DNA of 52,424 nt from an uncultured Geobacteraceae bacterium (lineage in GTDB: Bacteria > Desulfobacterota > Desulfuromonadia > Geobacterales > Pseudopelobacteraceae): contig CAIRBT010000044.1 in the NCBI GenBank assembly GCA_903876875.1, positions 1 to 52,424 of the forward strand, read 5' to 3'. Each line of letters opens with the position of its first letter. Within the stretch, counting starts at the first letter, position 1. This document shows positions 17,458-26,675 of the stretch, in pieces. The notes below the pieces were generated by a model that saw only the letters and a list, made by a program, of their open reading frames with translations, ran no database searches and was not told the origin of the DNA. The translations under genes and the position numbers were made by a program.

Positions 17458-18780
17458 GTGTCACGACGCCTGCCGAAAATGCTCTATGCCGATCATAAGG
17501 GAAATATTTTTGACCATCCGGATCTCTGTATGGCGGGAATGAACGGCAGTACCCCGGTACTCCCCTCCAACGTGGAACTGATTCCGCTCCCCGAGGACAG
17601 TCGGCTCTTTACCATGCCTGCCATGCCCCCCATCGCCTGGGACCCGCGTAAAAAAGCATTTCAGACCGTTGATACCTTACGTGAGGGGAAACGGCGGCAG
17701 CCGATTCAGGCGGTATCGGCGTTCATGGCCCCCGGATATATGCGGACGTTGCTCCCTGCCTGCGATTATTCCCGCAAAAGCACACTGTTGCCGCTCTGGT
17801 CCTACACCGCCGTCGGCTGGGATGAGGATCGGGACTGTTTTGTCGTGGCCGCCACCAGGGTGGACAACAACAGCAACTGGAATCCGGTCAACTATGATGA
17901 CCGCACCCTTGATCCGCTGGTGCGAAAGTTGCTGAAGCAGATGCCGGATAACCGTTTGCTGGAACAGCTGTCCCGCTGTGCCGTTGACTACCACTGTTTT
18001 GCAGCCAAGAACCTCTTTTACCGCCGCTGGGAGGCACCGCTCCCCACCTCACCGGTCTGCAACTCCGCCTGTCTCGGCTGTATCAGCCTCCAGGCATCCG
18101 AATGCTGCCCCTCAAATCATGAGCGAATCGGCTTTGTGCCGACCCCGGAAGAGCTCTGCGAAATAGCCGTGCCCCATCTGGAACAGGCAGAACAGGCCAT
18201 TGTCTCCTATGGTCAAGGGTGTGAGGGAGATCCGATTCTCCAGGCGGACACCATTGCCGAGGCGACCAGACGGATGAAACAGGCAACTCAAAGGGGCACG
18301 GTCAACTTTAATTCCAACGGCTCACTGCCGGACAGAATTCCGCTCCTGCTCGATGCCGGTATGGATTCCTTCCGTTTCTCGATGAATTCCGTGCAGGAAG
18401 AGCTTTACAACCGGTATTACCGCCCTAAAGAGTACTGTTTTAACGACGTGATCAGTTCTGTAAAACAGGTAAAACAGGCGGGTCGCTTCACCATGATTAA
18501 CTATCTGGTTTCCCCCGGAGTCAGCGACTCGGCGGCGGAGGTTGAGGCACTGCTCCGCTTCGTGGCTGACACCGGCATCGACATGATCCAGATGCGCAAT
18601 CTCTCCATCGACCCGGACTATTACAATCAAGCCATGGGGGGCGCCGGTAAAGGCATCGGCATGTACCGCCTGCTTCAGACACTGAAAAAAGAGTTCCCCC
18701 GTTTACAGTTCGGTTATTACAACAGAACCGTTGAAAAATTTTATCCGCCTGGCTTTGAGACAGGGTGGCCTCTTTCCTGA
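17458..18780 (+). CDS. Radical SAM protein of unknown substrate
   Basis: The [4Fe-4S]/SAM motif is C201-N-S-A-C205-L-G-C208 (CxxxCxxC). Further parts of the barrel are recognisable: GQGCEGDPIL at about 245, NFNSNGSLPDRIP at about 280 and DSFRFSMNSVQEELYNRYYRP at about 305-325. The first 200 residues are an unusual extension, rich in Trp/Pro/Tyr, that precedes the cluster site. The translation start is GTG at 17458 with an AAGGAG Shine-Dalgarno 9 nt upstream. A downstream ATG at 17479 has no such signal. The gene lies directly upstream of groES but ends before the groES promoter. I recognise the superfamily, not the reaction. Confidence 0.82.
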   Translation: MSRRLPKMLYADHKGNIFDHPDLCMAGMNGSTPVLPSNVELIPLPEDSRLFTMPAMPPIAWDPRKKAFQTVDTLREGKRRQPIQAVSAFMAPGYMRTLLPACDYSRKSTLLPLWSYTAVGWDEDRDCFVVAATRVDNNSNWNPVNYDDRTLDPLVRKLLKQMPDNRLLEQLSRCAVDYHCFAAKNLFYRRWEAPLPTSPVCNSACLGCISLQASECCPSNHERIGFVPTPEELCEIAVPHLEQAEQAIVSYGQGCEGDPILQADTIAEATRRMKQATQRGTVNFNSNGSLPDRIPLLLDAGMDSFRFSMNSVQEELYNRYYRPKEYCFNDVISSVKQVKQAGRFTMINYLVSPGVSDSAAEVEALLRFVADTGIDMIQMRNLSIDPDYYNQAMGGAGKGIGMYRLLQTLKKEFPRLQFGYYNRTVEKFYPPGFETGWPLS

Positions 18781-18815
18781 TTCCCGTTCCCCAGAAAAAA
18801 AAATCAGATCACCCC

Positions 18816-18844
18816 TTGATTTTTACCGGGGTGCTGTATATATT
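18816..18844 (+). promoter_or_regulatory. Sigma-70-type promoter of groESL
   Basis: TTGATT at 18816-18821 and TATATT at 18839-18844 are separated by 17 bp. The expected start point (about 18851) coincides with the left edge of the CIRCE operator, as is usual for HrcA-repressed operons. Confidence 0.75.
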
Positions 18845-18851
18845 CCGACTG

Positions 18852-18878
18852 TTAGCACTCGACATGGTTGAGTGCTAA
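18852..18878 (+). promoter_or_regulatory. CIRCE element (HrcA operator)
   Basis: TTAGCACTC at 18852-18860, nine spacer bases and GAGTGCTAA at 18870-18878 match the CIRCE consensus exactly. The HrcA repressor binds this site and is active when GroEL is available, so groESL is heat-shock inducible. hrcA itself is not in the window. Confidence 0.97.
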
Positions 18879-18925
18879 TTTCATGACACCATCACACCAC
18901 ACACCATAGGAAAGGAGATGTACAG

Positions 18926-20939
<2,014 letters not shown>

Positions 20940-20972
20940 ACCGTCACCGGTCACACAGCTTGTTTTAAAGAG

Positions 20973-21004
20973 AAGCCCCGCAGATTGCGGGGCTTTTTCT
21001 TTTT
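20973..21004 (+). terminator. Intrinsic terminator of groESL
   Basis: AAGCCCCGC at 20973-20981 pairs with GCGGGGCTT at 20987-20995 around a 5-nt loop and runs into TTTCTTTT. This is a textbook Rho-independent terminator 34 bp after groEL. Confidence 0.93.
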
Positions 21005-21035
21005 ACTCATCAAATCGTATTGTAAAACAATATCA

Positions 21036-21278
21036 CCTACGCTATCATGGCACCCATGGGAAACTTCGGAAAAAACTCTGAAAGAGATTGAATTGGTTGT
21101 GTTTGAATCAATCAAGTGGATTGAAGAAGAAAATAAAACCATACCGGAACCTCTGAGCGTACGGCACTACAAAGGCACTATTTCACTCAGGGTACCACCT
21201 GACCTACACCGCACCCTCGCCATACTGTCTGCTGAGCAAGGAGTGTCAATCAATCAACTGGTGTTATCACGGCTGTAA
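21036..21278 (+). pseudogene. HicB-family antitoxin remnant, frameshifted and without start codon
   Basis: The reading frame ending at 21278 encodes the second half of a HicB-like antitoxin. It has an amphipathic helix (TSEKTLKEIELVVFESIKWIEEENK), IPEP, and the Arc/MetJ-type end YKGTISLRVPPDLHRTLAILSAEQGVSINQLVLSRL in two pieces. No ATG or Shine-Dalgarno lies in this frame. Another frame just upstream (about 21040-21060) reads YHGTHGK, which joins sensibly to ETSEKTLK if one base is shifted near 21058, giving the family's HGET/EGDT-like turn. I infer a decayed hicB; no hicA toxin lies next to it. It could instead be a short protein from a non-ATG start, but context does not support that. Confidence 0.6.
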
Positions 21279-21324
21279 TGCCGAATATTTTCAAAGAACA
21301 TTAACATAATAATGGGAGTAACCT

Positions 21325-21642
21325 ATGGAATTAATCGGTAAAGCATTAACTTTAAGCGACCTTGTCTCCTATCAGGAGGGGTCGGTGGTCAGCAAAACGC
21401 TGATAGATAAAAAAATTGGCACGGTGACCATGTTTTCCTTCGGTGCCGGTCAGGGACTCAGCGAGCATACGGCACCGTTCGATGCCTTTGTGCAGGTGGT
21501 TGACGGGGAGGCAGAGGTCACTATCGATGGTGCCCCCCAGACGGTGACCGCCGGGCAGATTATTATCATGCCGGCCAATATCCCCCATGAACTGAAAGCG
21601 GTAAAGCCATTCAAAATGCTGCTGATCATGGTACGAGCGTAA
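21325..21642 (+). CDS. Small cupin-domain protein
   Basis: A 105-aa single-domain cupin shows the two motifs of the fold. Motif 1 is the GQGLSEHTAPFDAFVQVVDGEAEVTI region, and motif 2 is GQIIIMPANIPHELKAVKPFKMLLIM. His in SEHT and His in PHEL could coordinate a metal, although the first motif has only part of the usual HxH set. Such proteins range from sugar-binding regulators to small oxygenases, and no specific role can be given. A GGGAG Shine-Dalgarno precedes the ATG. Only 3 bp separate its stop from hemH, so the two are probably cotranscribed. Whether it relates to haem synthesis is speculation from adjacency. Confidence 0.85.
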   Translation: MELIGKALTLSDLVSYQEGSVVSKTLIDKKIGTVTMFSFGAGQGLSEHTAPFDAFVQVVDGEAEVTIDGAPQTVTAGQIIIMPANIPHELKAVKPFKMLLIMVRA

Positions 21643-21645
21643 ACG

Positions 21646-22596
21646 ATGGGAGCCAAGACCGCCGTACTGCTCCTTCAGATGGGTGGCCCCGATTCACTTG
21701 AGGCCATAGAACCCTTTCTGTACAACCTCTTCTCTGACCGTGACATTATCCGCCTCGGCCCCGCTTTCATGCAGCCGCTGCTTGCCCGCTCCATCTCCCG
21801 GAAACGGGCAAAAAAAGTCACCGAATATTACCGAAAAATCGGGGGGAAATCGCCGATTCGCGAGCTGACCGAACAGCAGGCAGTCGAACTGGAAAAAGCC
21901 CTGGGGGGGGACTATCGCTGTTTTGTGGCGATGCGCTATTCCCACCCCGACACAAGCGAGGCACTGACCGCCATTGCCGCCGCAGGGTGCGACTCCATTA
22001 TTGCCCTCTCCCTCTATCCCCACTATTCCCGTGCCACGGTCGGTTCCAGTGTCAACGAGTTGTATCGGGTATTGAAGAAGGGCTCCAAACCGTTTAACCT
22101 GACAACGATCACACAGTTTTATGACAATCCGGCATACATTGCCGCCCTCTCTGAAAAGGTTGAGAGGGGACTGGCCGGTTTCCCGGACCGGAGCAAAGTG
22201 GAACTGGTATTTTCAGCCCACGGCCTCCCCCAGTCGTTCATCGACTCCGGTGACCCCTATCTGGATCATATTCAGGAGACGGTTCGCCTTACCATGGCCA
22301 ATTTTGGTGGGGTATCCCACCATCTGGCCTTCCAGTCCCGGGCCGGACCGGTCAAATGGCTGGAACCTTCCACTGAAGATACCATCAACCGACTTGCGGC
22401 CTCAGGATGTAAAAATCTGCTTATGGTACCGCTCTCCTTTGTTTCTGACCATATCGAAACACTCTATGAGATCGACATCCAGTATAAGGAAGAGGCAGTG
22501 ACACGGGGCATTACGAATTTCCGTCGCACCGAAGCGCTCAACAGTTCACCCGCTTTTATCTCAATGCTGGCCGATCTGGTTTGCAACTGTCAGTGA
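21646..22596 (+). CDS. hemH: Ferrochelatase
   Basis: HemH inserts Fe2+ into protoporphyrin IX, the last step of protohaem synthesis. The family start [29 protein letters not shown], the metal-site His in [19 protein letters not shown], the [15 protein letters not shown] segment and [17 protein letters not shown] are all present. At 316 aa it is the usual length of the soluble or membrane-associated bacterial enzyme. It follows the cupin gene by 3 bp and stands apart from other hem genes. Haem supply matters here because several neighbouring sensors carry c-type haem motifs. A G8 run at 21903-21910 lies in frame. Confidence 0.97.
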   Translation: MGAKTAVLLLQMGGPDSLEAIEPFLYNLFSDRDIIRLGPAFMQPLLARSISRKRAKKVTEYYRKIGGKSPIRELTEQQAVELEKALGGDYRCFVAMRYSHPDTSEALTAIAAAGCDSIIALSLYPHYSRATVGSSVNELYRVLKKGSKPFNLTTITQFYDNPAYIAALSEKVERGLAGFPDRSKVELVFSAHGLPQSFIDSGDPYLDHIQETVRLTMANFGGVSHHLAFQSRAGPVKWLEPSTEDTINRLAASGCKNLLMVPLSFVSDHIETLYEIDIQYKEEAVTRGITNFRRTEALNSSPAFISMLADLVCNCQ

Positions 22597-22664
22597 TAAC
22601 TGGTATATAAATAATTTTATGACGCAAAAATGCGTACTACACTAAACTCTGGAGGAATATCACC

Positions 22665-23237
22665 ATGCGTACCCTGTTGTTATCAGCACTGCTTCTCATC
22701 TGTCTGACGGCGACGACCGTCGCTGCTGCGGGAAGCAAAAATCCGGTTGTACTGATGGAAACCAATTTCGGCACCGTCAAGATTGAACTGTTTGAAAAGG
22801 AAGCCCCCGTCAGTGTGAAAAACTTTCTTGACTATACGAAAAGCGGTTTTTACAGCAACACCATCTTCCACCGGGTCATCGGCAATTTCATGATACAGGG
22901 GGGGGGATTCACCGCTGACTTCAAACAGAAGCAGACAAATCCACCAATCTCTAATGAGGCCGGCAACGGCCTGCAAAATTCACGGGGAACGGTTGCCATG
23001 GCTCGAACCGCCATTGTTAACTCCGCTTCAGCCCAGTTTTTTATCAATGTTGTCAACAACGACTTCCTCAACCATCGTGACGAGAGCAACCAGGGCTTTG
23101 GCTACGCCGTGTTTGGCAAGGTGCTTACCGGCATGGACGTAGTGGATAAAATTGCCGCCACGAAGACCGTTACCCGTGGCTTCCCCGATGTCCCCGAGTC
23201 ACCCGTTATTATCAAATCCATTAAGTTGGTGAAGTAG
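22665..23237 (+). CDS. ppiA: Periplasmic cyclophilin-type peptidyl-prolyl cis-trans isomerase
   Basis: Cyclophilins isomerise X-Pro bonds to aid folding. An N-terminal signal peptide (about 1-22, ending TTVAAA) sends this one to the periplasm. The catalytic core shows NTIFHRVIGNFMIQGG, with the active-site Arg in FHRV, then SAQFFINVVNN and GYAVFGKVLTGMDVVDKIA. Length is 190 aa. A GGAGG Shine-Dalgarno precedes the ATG. A run of nine G at 22898-22906 encodes the GGG of MIQGGG, where relatives usually have GGD. A second, cytoplasmic cyclophilin lies at 48447-48968. The symbol is by type, not by demonstrated orthology. Confidence 0.92.
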   Translation: MRTLLLSALLLICLTATTVAAAGSKNPVVLMETNFGTVKIELFEKEAPVSVKNFLDYTKSGFYSNTIFHRVIGNFMIQGGGFTADFKQKQTNPPISNEAGNGLQNSRGTVAMARTAIVNSASAQFFINVVNNDFLNHRDESNQGFGYAVFGKVLTGMDVVDKIAATKTVTRGFPDVPESPVIIKSIKLVK

Positions 23238-23242
23238 ACACC

Positions 23243-23980
23243 ATGGCAGCCGTCGAGCAATTTCTTCGGACGTTGCTCGACCTGCTGCTCCCCCCCATCT
23301 GTCATATTTGCCATTCATTCATCCCGAACGCCGGACCCCTGCACATCTGTCCCCGGTGCCGGGAGCAGTTACCACCAGTGTCATCGCCGCTCTGCCCGAT
23401 CTGCGGCATCCCTTTCATCGGTACGGGGAGCGACCACCGTTGCGGCCACTGTGTGGTTCATCCCCCCCATTTTGACATTGCCCATTCCCACTTCCGCTAT
23501 GAGGGAGCGATTCGTGAGTTGATCCACTCGTTCAAATACAATCGACGTACCCATCTCCGCGCCCCTTTGGCACTGCTTACCCTGGAATGGCTCCCCACTT
23601 TTCTGGCTCATCAAACGCCCGATCTGATAGTCCCGGTACCGCTCCACCCCTCCCGGCTCCGCCAGAGAGGTTTTAATCAGGCGGTACTTATTGGTACTGT
23701 GCTGTCACGTCACCTCTCACTCCCCCTTATCCCGGATGTGCTGGTTCGTACCAGAGTCACGGAATCGCAAATCACGCTCCCCGCAGCAGAACGCCACACC
23801 AATGTTCATGAGGCTTTTGCCGTTAAAAAGCCCGAGGCTGTCACCGGCAAGAGAATTCTGCTTCTCGATGACGTTATGACAACCGGCTCAACGCTCAATG
23901 AATGTGCCAGAGTGCTCAAAAAAACTGGTGCCATACATATTATGGCCATAACCGTTGCCCGAACGGCACGTGATGGGTAG
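23243..23980 (+). CDS. comF: ComF family protein (PRTase fold with N-terminal zinc ribbon)
   Basis: The 245-aa protein starts with a cysteine-rich zinc-binding segment: CHICH at about 17-21, CPRC at about 34-37, CPICG and CGHC. A type I phosphoribosyltransferase-like domain follows, whose PRPP loop reads ILLLDDVMTTGSTLNE. ComF/GntX relatives take part in DNA uptake (Gram-positives) or are of unknown function in Gram-negatives, so only the family is firm. It begins 5 bp after the cyclophilin gene and ends just before the Rrf2 promoter. The REGION RQRGFNQA is a typical ComF motif. Confidence 0.9.
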   Translation: MAAVEQFLRTLLDLLLPPICHICHSFIPNAGPLHICPRCREQLPPVSSPLCPICGIPFIGTGSDHRCGHCVVHPPHFDIAHSHFRYEGAIRELIHSFKYNRRTHLRAPLALLTLEWLPTFLAHQTPDLIVPVPLHPSRLRQRGFNQAVLIGTVLSRHLSLPLIPDVLVRTRVTESQITLPAAERHTNVHEAFAVKKPEAVTGKRILLLDDVMTTGSTLNECARVLKKTGAIHIMAITVARTARDG

Positions 23981-23994
23981 CTGACACTATTTAC

Positions 23995-24023
23995 TTGACA
24001 ATAACCGTTTGGTTTCGTATTGC
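23995..24023 (+). promoter_or_regulatory. Promoter of the Rrf2-family regulator with a spacer palindrome
   Basis: TTGACA (23995-24000) and TATTGC (24018-24023) are separated by 17 bp. Between them AACC-GTTT-GGTT (24003-24014) is a perfect short palindrome. It is well placed for autorepression by the downstream Rrf2 protein, which is inference. Confidence 0.65.
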
Positions 24024-24054
24024 TTTCCAAAGATTACTATATGTGGAGTGAGAG

Positions 24055-24516
24055 ATGCGCTTATCAACAAAAAGCAGGTACGGTCTGCGTGCCATGTTCG
24101 ACATCGCCTTTAATAGTAGGGATGAACCGGCACAGATTCAGGATATTTCCCGACGACAGCAGATTTCGCCCCGTTATCTGGAGCAGATATTTCAGAATCT
24201 GAAACGGGCGGGACTATTGAAAAGCAAGCGGGGTCCCCAGGGGGGGTACGTACTGTCACGCAAAGCGGCAGAAATCTCTGTACTTGATATCCTCAAGGCA
24301 ACGGAACTAGATGTACTGTTGGTTGATTGTGTCGGAGAAACACCGAAAAAGCGTCGGGGGAAATCAGAGTGTCAGTTTGAGGGATGCTGTGTTACCCAGA
24401 CTGTGTGGGCTGAAGCGAGTATAATGCTCGACAACCTGTTCAGTTCCATGACCCTGGAGACCCTCTGCCAGAGAGCCCGTGCCATGAACTCGAATAAAAC
24501 CTGCGGTCTCCCCTAA
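24055..24516 (+). CDS. Rrf2-family (IscR-like) transcriptional regulator
   Basis: The N-terminal winged helix begins MRLSTKSRYGLRAMFDIAF and includes the recognition region ISRRQQISPRYLEQIFQNLKRAGLLKSKRGPQGGY, both diagnostic of Rrf2/IscR. Three cysteines, Cys92, Cys106 and Cys111 or Cys112, lie in the loop that binds an Fe-S cluster in IscR (C-x5-C-x7-C there). Spacing differs here, with 13 residues between the first two, so cluster binding is possible but not certain. Length is 153 aa. No isc or suf genes follow; the gene is monocistronic, with a good promoter of its own. It probably senses Fe-S, redox or cysteine status. Confidence 0.88.
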   Translation: MRLSTKSRYGLRAMFDIAFNSRDEPAQIQDISRRQQISPRYLEQIFQNLKRAGLLKSKRGPQGGYVLSRKAAEISVLDILKATELDVLLVDCVGETPKKRRGKSECQFEGCCVTQTVWAEASIMLDNLFSSMTLETLCQRARAMNSNKTCGLP

Positions 24517-24570
24517 CATTTATCAGCTCAATAATTGAGGGGAAGAGCTCACCTCCACCGTCGTACCCCA

Positions 24571-25020
24571 TCAGAGATCCAGAATCATGGCGTTTTCATC
24601 ACAGTCTGGAAATTTGGGGCATTTGATGCAGTCCCCCCACACCTTATGGGGGAGTTCGGCCTTATCAACCAATCGGAAACCGTGCTTGGCAAAGAAATCC
24701 GGTTTATAGGTAAGACAGAAAATCCGCCGGAGCCCAAGTCCACGGGACTCCGTAATGCAAGCCTGCACCAGTCGGCTGCCGATCCCCTTGCGCCCCGAAT
24801 GTTCAATAACCGCCACCGAACGAACCTCTGCAAGGTCTTCCCAGACGATATGGAGTGCTGCGGCCCCCATGAGAACCCCATCATGCTCTACAACATAAAA
24901 ATCACGCAACGATTCATAGATTTCAGAAAGTGAGCGGGAGAGCATGTCACCCCTACTGGCATAGGTCATCAGCAGTTTCTGAATTTCTTTTACATCGGTA
25001 ATTTGAGCTTTTCTAATCAC
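24571..25020 (-). CDS. GNAT N-acetyltransferase, short N-acetylglutamate synthase type
   Basis: The 149-aa GNAT domain has the acetyl-CoA loop VIEHSGRKGIGSRLVQ and a C-terminal GDCIKCPKFPDCDE motif. That ending is typical of the short ArgA-like acetyltransferases found in bacteria lacking a classical NAGS. These can make N-acetylglutamate for arginine synthesis, but the role here is inferred. The start is GTG at 25020 with AGGGGA 5 nt upstream. It is the last gene of the leftward hypE-ybaK-GNAT set, 18 bp after ybaK, and converges with the Rrf2 gene. No other arginine genes are nearby. Confidence 0.78.
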   Translation of the reverse strand: MIRKAQITDVKEIQKLLMTYASRGDMLSRSLSEIYESLRDFYVVEHDGVLMGAAALHIVWEDLAEVRSVAVIEHSGRKGIGSRLVQACITESRGLGLRRIFCLTYKPDFFAKHGFRLVDKAELPHKVWGDCIKCPKFPDCDENAMILDL

Positions 25021-25038
25021 GCTGTTCCCCTTTTTTGT

Positions 25039-25524
25039 TCATCGGATTCCAACCGTTACAAGCGTAGGTTTCAGCACCCGCACCAGTTCAGTTGGTGCCA
25101 TCCCCACAAGGTAGCCCCGTTTGCCCCCGTTGATATATATTTTTTCCAGTTCAATGATACTCCCCTCCATGTACACCGGCATTGCCTGTCTCGTGCCGAA
25201 GGGAGAGGTGCCACCAACCAGATAACCGGTCAATTTCTGTGCGGAATCGGGAGTACAGGGGGTAATCTGCTTCACCCCCCTGATACGAGCTAACTCCTTG
25301 GTTGAGACCTGCATATCACCATGCATCAGCACCAGAAGCGGCATGCGGTTATCATCAACCATCACCAATGTTTTAATAACAGCATACTCCTCAACACCAA
25401 GCTCCCGGGAGGAAACAGCCGTCCCCCCCTTATCCTCATAGGTATAGGGGTGATCGGTGAAGTGAACTTTTTCTGCCCGTAACTGGCGCACAGCAGTAGT
25501 AACCGGTGTCTTCTCCTTGGCCAT
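25039..25524 (-). CDS. ybaK: Cys-tRNA(Pro)/Cys-tRNA(Cys) deacylase, YbaK/EbsC type
   Basis: YbaK-type proteins hydrolyse mischarged Cys-tRNA(Pro). The 161-aa sequence shows KEKTPVTTAVRQLRAEKVHFTDHPY, a central VIKTLVM strand, TKELARIRGVKQI with the conserved Lys, and GYLVGGTSPFGTRQAMPVYME. Those segments match the YbaK/EbsC consensus closely. The true start is the ATG at 25522-25524, one base after the hypE stop (TGA-A-ATG). A longer frame would run back into hypE. Translational coupling to hypE is likely. Confidence 0.93.
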   Translation of the reverse strand: MAKEKTPVTTAVRQLRAEKVHFTDHPYTYEDKGGTAVSSRELGVEEYAVIKTLVMVDDNRMPLLVLMHGDMQVSTKELARIRGVKQITPCTPDSAQKLTGYLVGGTSPFGTRQAMPVYMEGSIIELEKIYINGGKRGYLVGMAPTELVRVLKPTLVTVGIR

Positions 25525-25525
25525 T

Positions 25526-26539
25526 TCAGCAGATCCTCGGCAACTGTTCGCCGGACAGCATCTCAACCCCACGAATACCGCCGATCACCGTTTCCATATC
25601 AACCCGCCCCGCCGGACCGGCTTGCACCGTACCGATGATGGCCGCCTCCCTGCCGAGCGGATGGTTTCTCATTGTTGTCACTGCCAGTTCAGCCGCTTCC
25701 GGCGACACAAACGCCAAGAGCTTTCCCTCATTGGCAACAAAGAGCGGATCGAGCCCCAAAATACCACAGACCCCACGTACGGCATCTTTGACCGGTAAGG
25801 CTTCTTCAGAAAGTCGAATGGTAACCGCTGACTGCATTGCTATCTCCTTGATGGTTGTCGCCACCCCTCCCCTGGTCGGATCGCGAAGCACATGCAGCTC
25901 TGCACCAAGGGTCGCCACAAGTTCGGCGGTCAGGCCACTCAGTGCCGCAGAGTCACTGGTTATCTCTGCAGTAATCTCTAGGCCTTCACGTCCGGCCATC
26001 ACCGCAATACCATGGTCACCGATAGTACCATTGATAATAATGACATCTCCCAACCGGGCATTGGCACCGTTAACGGTCAGGCCATGGTCAACAGCCCCTA
26101 TCCCGGACGTGGCAATAAACAATTTGTCACCCTTGCCCCGGGGAACCACCTTGGTATCTCCGGTAACAATTCGTACCCCTGCCCCATCGGCCGCCTTCCG
26201 CATATCTTCCAGAATTATCTTCAGACTCTCCTTACTGAATCCTTCCTCAATAATGAGACCCACGCTCAACCAGAGCGGTTTGGCTCCCATCATGGCAAGA
26301 TCATTGACCGTACCATGCACCGCCAAACTGCCGATGGTGCCCCCCGGAAAAAAAATAGGATCCACCACAAAGGTGTCAGTAGTAAAAGCCAAGCGACCAG
26401 TGATGCCGTCAAGCAGTGCCGCATCGTTCTGACCACCGGCAGTTGTGCCACTCAGAAGCGGAATAATCAGTTCATCAAGCAATTGATGGGAAAGCCTGCC
26501 ACCGCTGCCATGCCCCAACAGAATCAGGTCATTATTCAT
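25526..26539 (-). CDS. hypE: Hydrogenase maturation protein HypE, orphan copy
   Basis: HypE dehydrates a carbamoylated C-terminal cysteine to thiocyanate, the source of the CN ligands of [NiFe] hydrogenase. The 337-aa protein begins with the glycine-rich ATP-binding LLGHGSGGRLSHQLL, has DPTRGGVATTIKEIA and GDTKVVPRGKGD, and ends in the required C-terminal PRIC with a terminal Cys. It is intact. None of hypA, hypB, hypC, hypD, hypF or hydrogenase genes lie in the window, although hypE usually ends a hypABFCDE cluster. The next gene on the same strand encodes a tRNA deacylase. Confidence 0.95.
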   Translation of the reverse strand: MNNDLILLGHGSGGRLSHQLLDELIIPLLSGTTAGGQNDAALLDGITGRLAFTTDTFVVDPIFFPGGTIGSLAVHGTVNDLAMMGAKPLWLSVGLIIEEGFSKESLKIILEDMRKAADGAGVRIVTGDTKVVPRGKGDKLFIATSGIGAVDHGLTVNGANARLGDVIIINGTIGDHGIAVMAGREGLEITAEITSDSAALSGLTAELVATLGAELHVLRDPTRGGVATTIKEIAMQSAVTIRLSEEALPVKDAVRGVCGILGLDPLFVANEGKLLAFVSPEAAELAVTTMRNHPLGREAAIIGTVQAGPAGRVDMETVIGGIRGVEMLSGEQLPRIC

Positions 26540-26610
26540 AGTTCGTTACATCCCCCGAAATTTGATTAATAGTAGCACAGTTCCCCTCCGGTGTCACTTT
26601 AGCTTTTTAT

Positions 26611-26641
26611 ATTCACATAAATGGTGAATTTATGGTATAGA
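26611..26641 (+). promoter_or_regulatory. Possible promoter with overlapping palindromic operator
   Basis: ATTCAC (26611-26616) and GTGAAT (26624-26629) form a perfect inverted repeat around 7 bp and extend with one mismatch to TATATTCAC/GTGAATTTA. It overlaps a weak promoter, TTCACA (26612-26617) and TATAGA (26636-26641), 18 bp apart. This could be a repressor site for the downstream oxidoreductase-like gene. Confidence 0.45.
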
Positions 26642-26675
26642 TGAGGCTTATATAAATTGAACCATGGGGGATTGC

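Noticed and set aside
25506-26432. 308-aa ORF antisense to hypE
   Set aside because: Ser/Pro-rich translation with no domain, wholly inside well-supported hypE.
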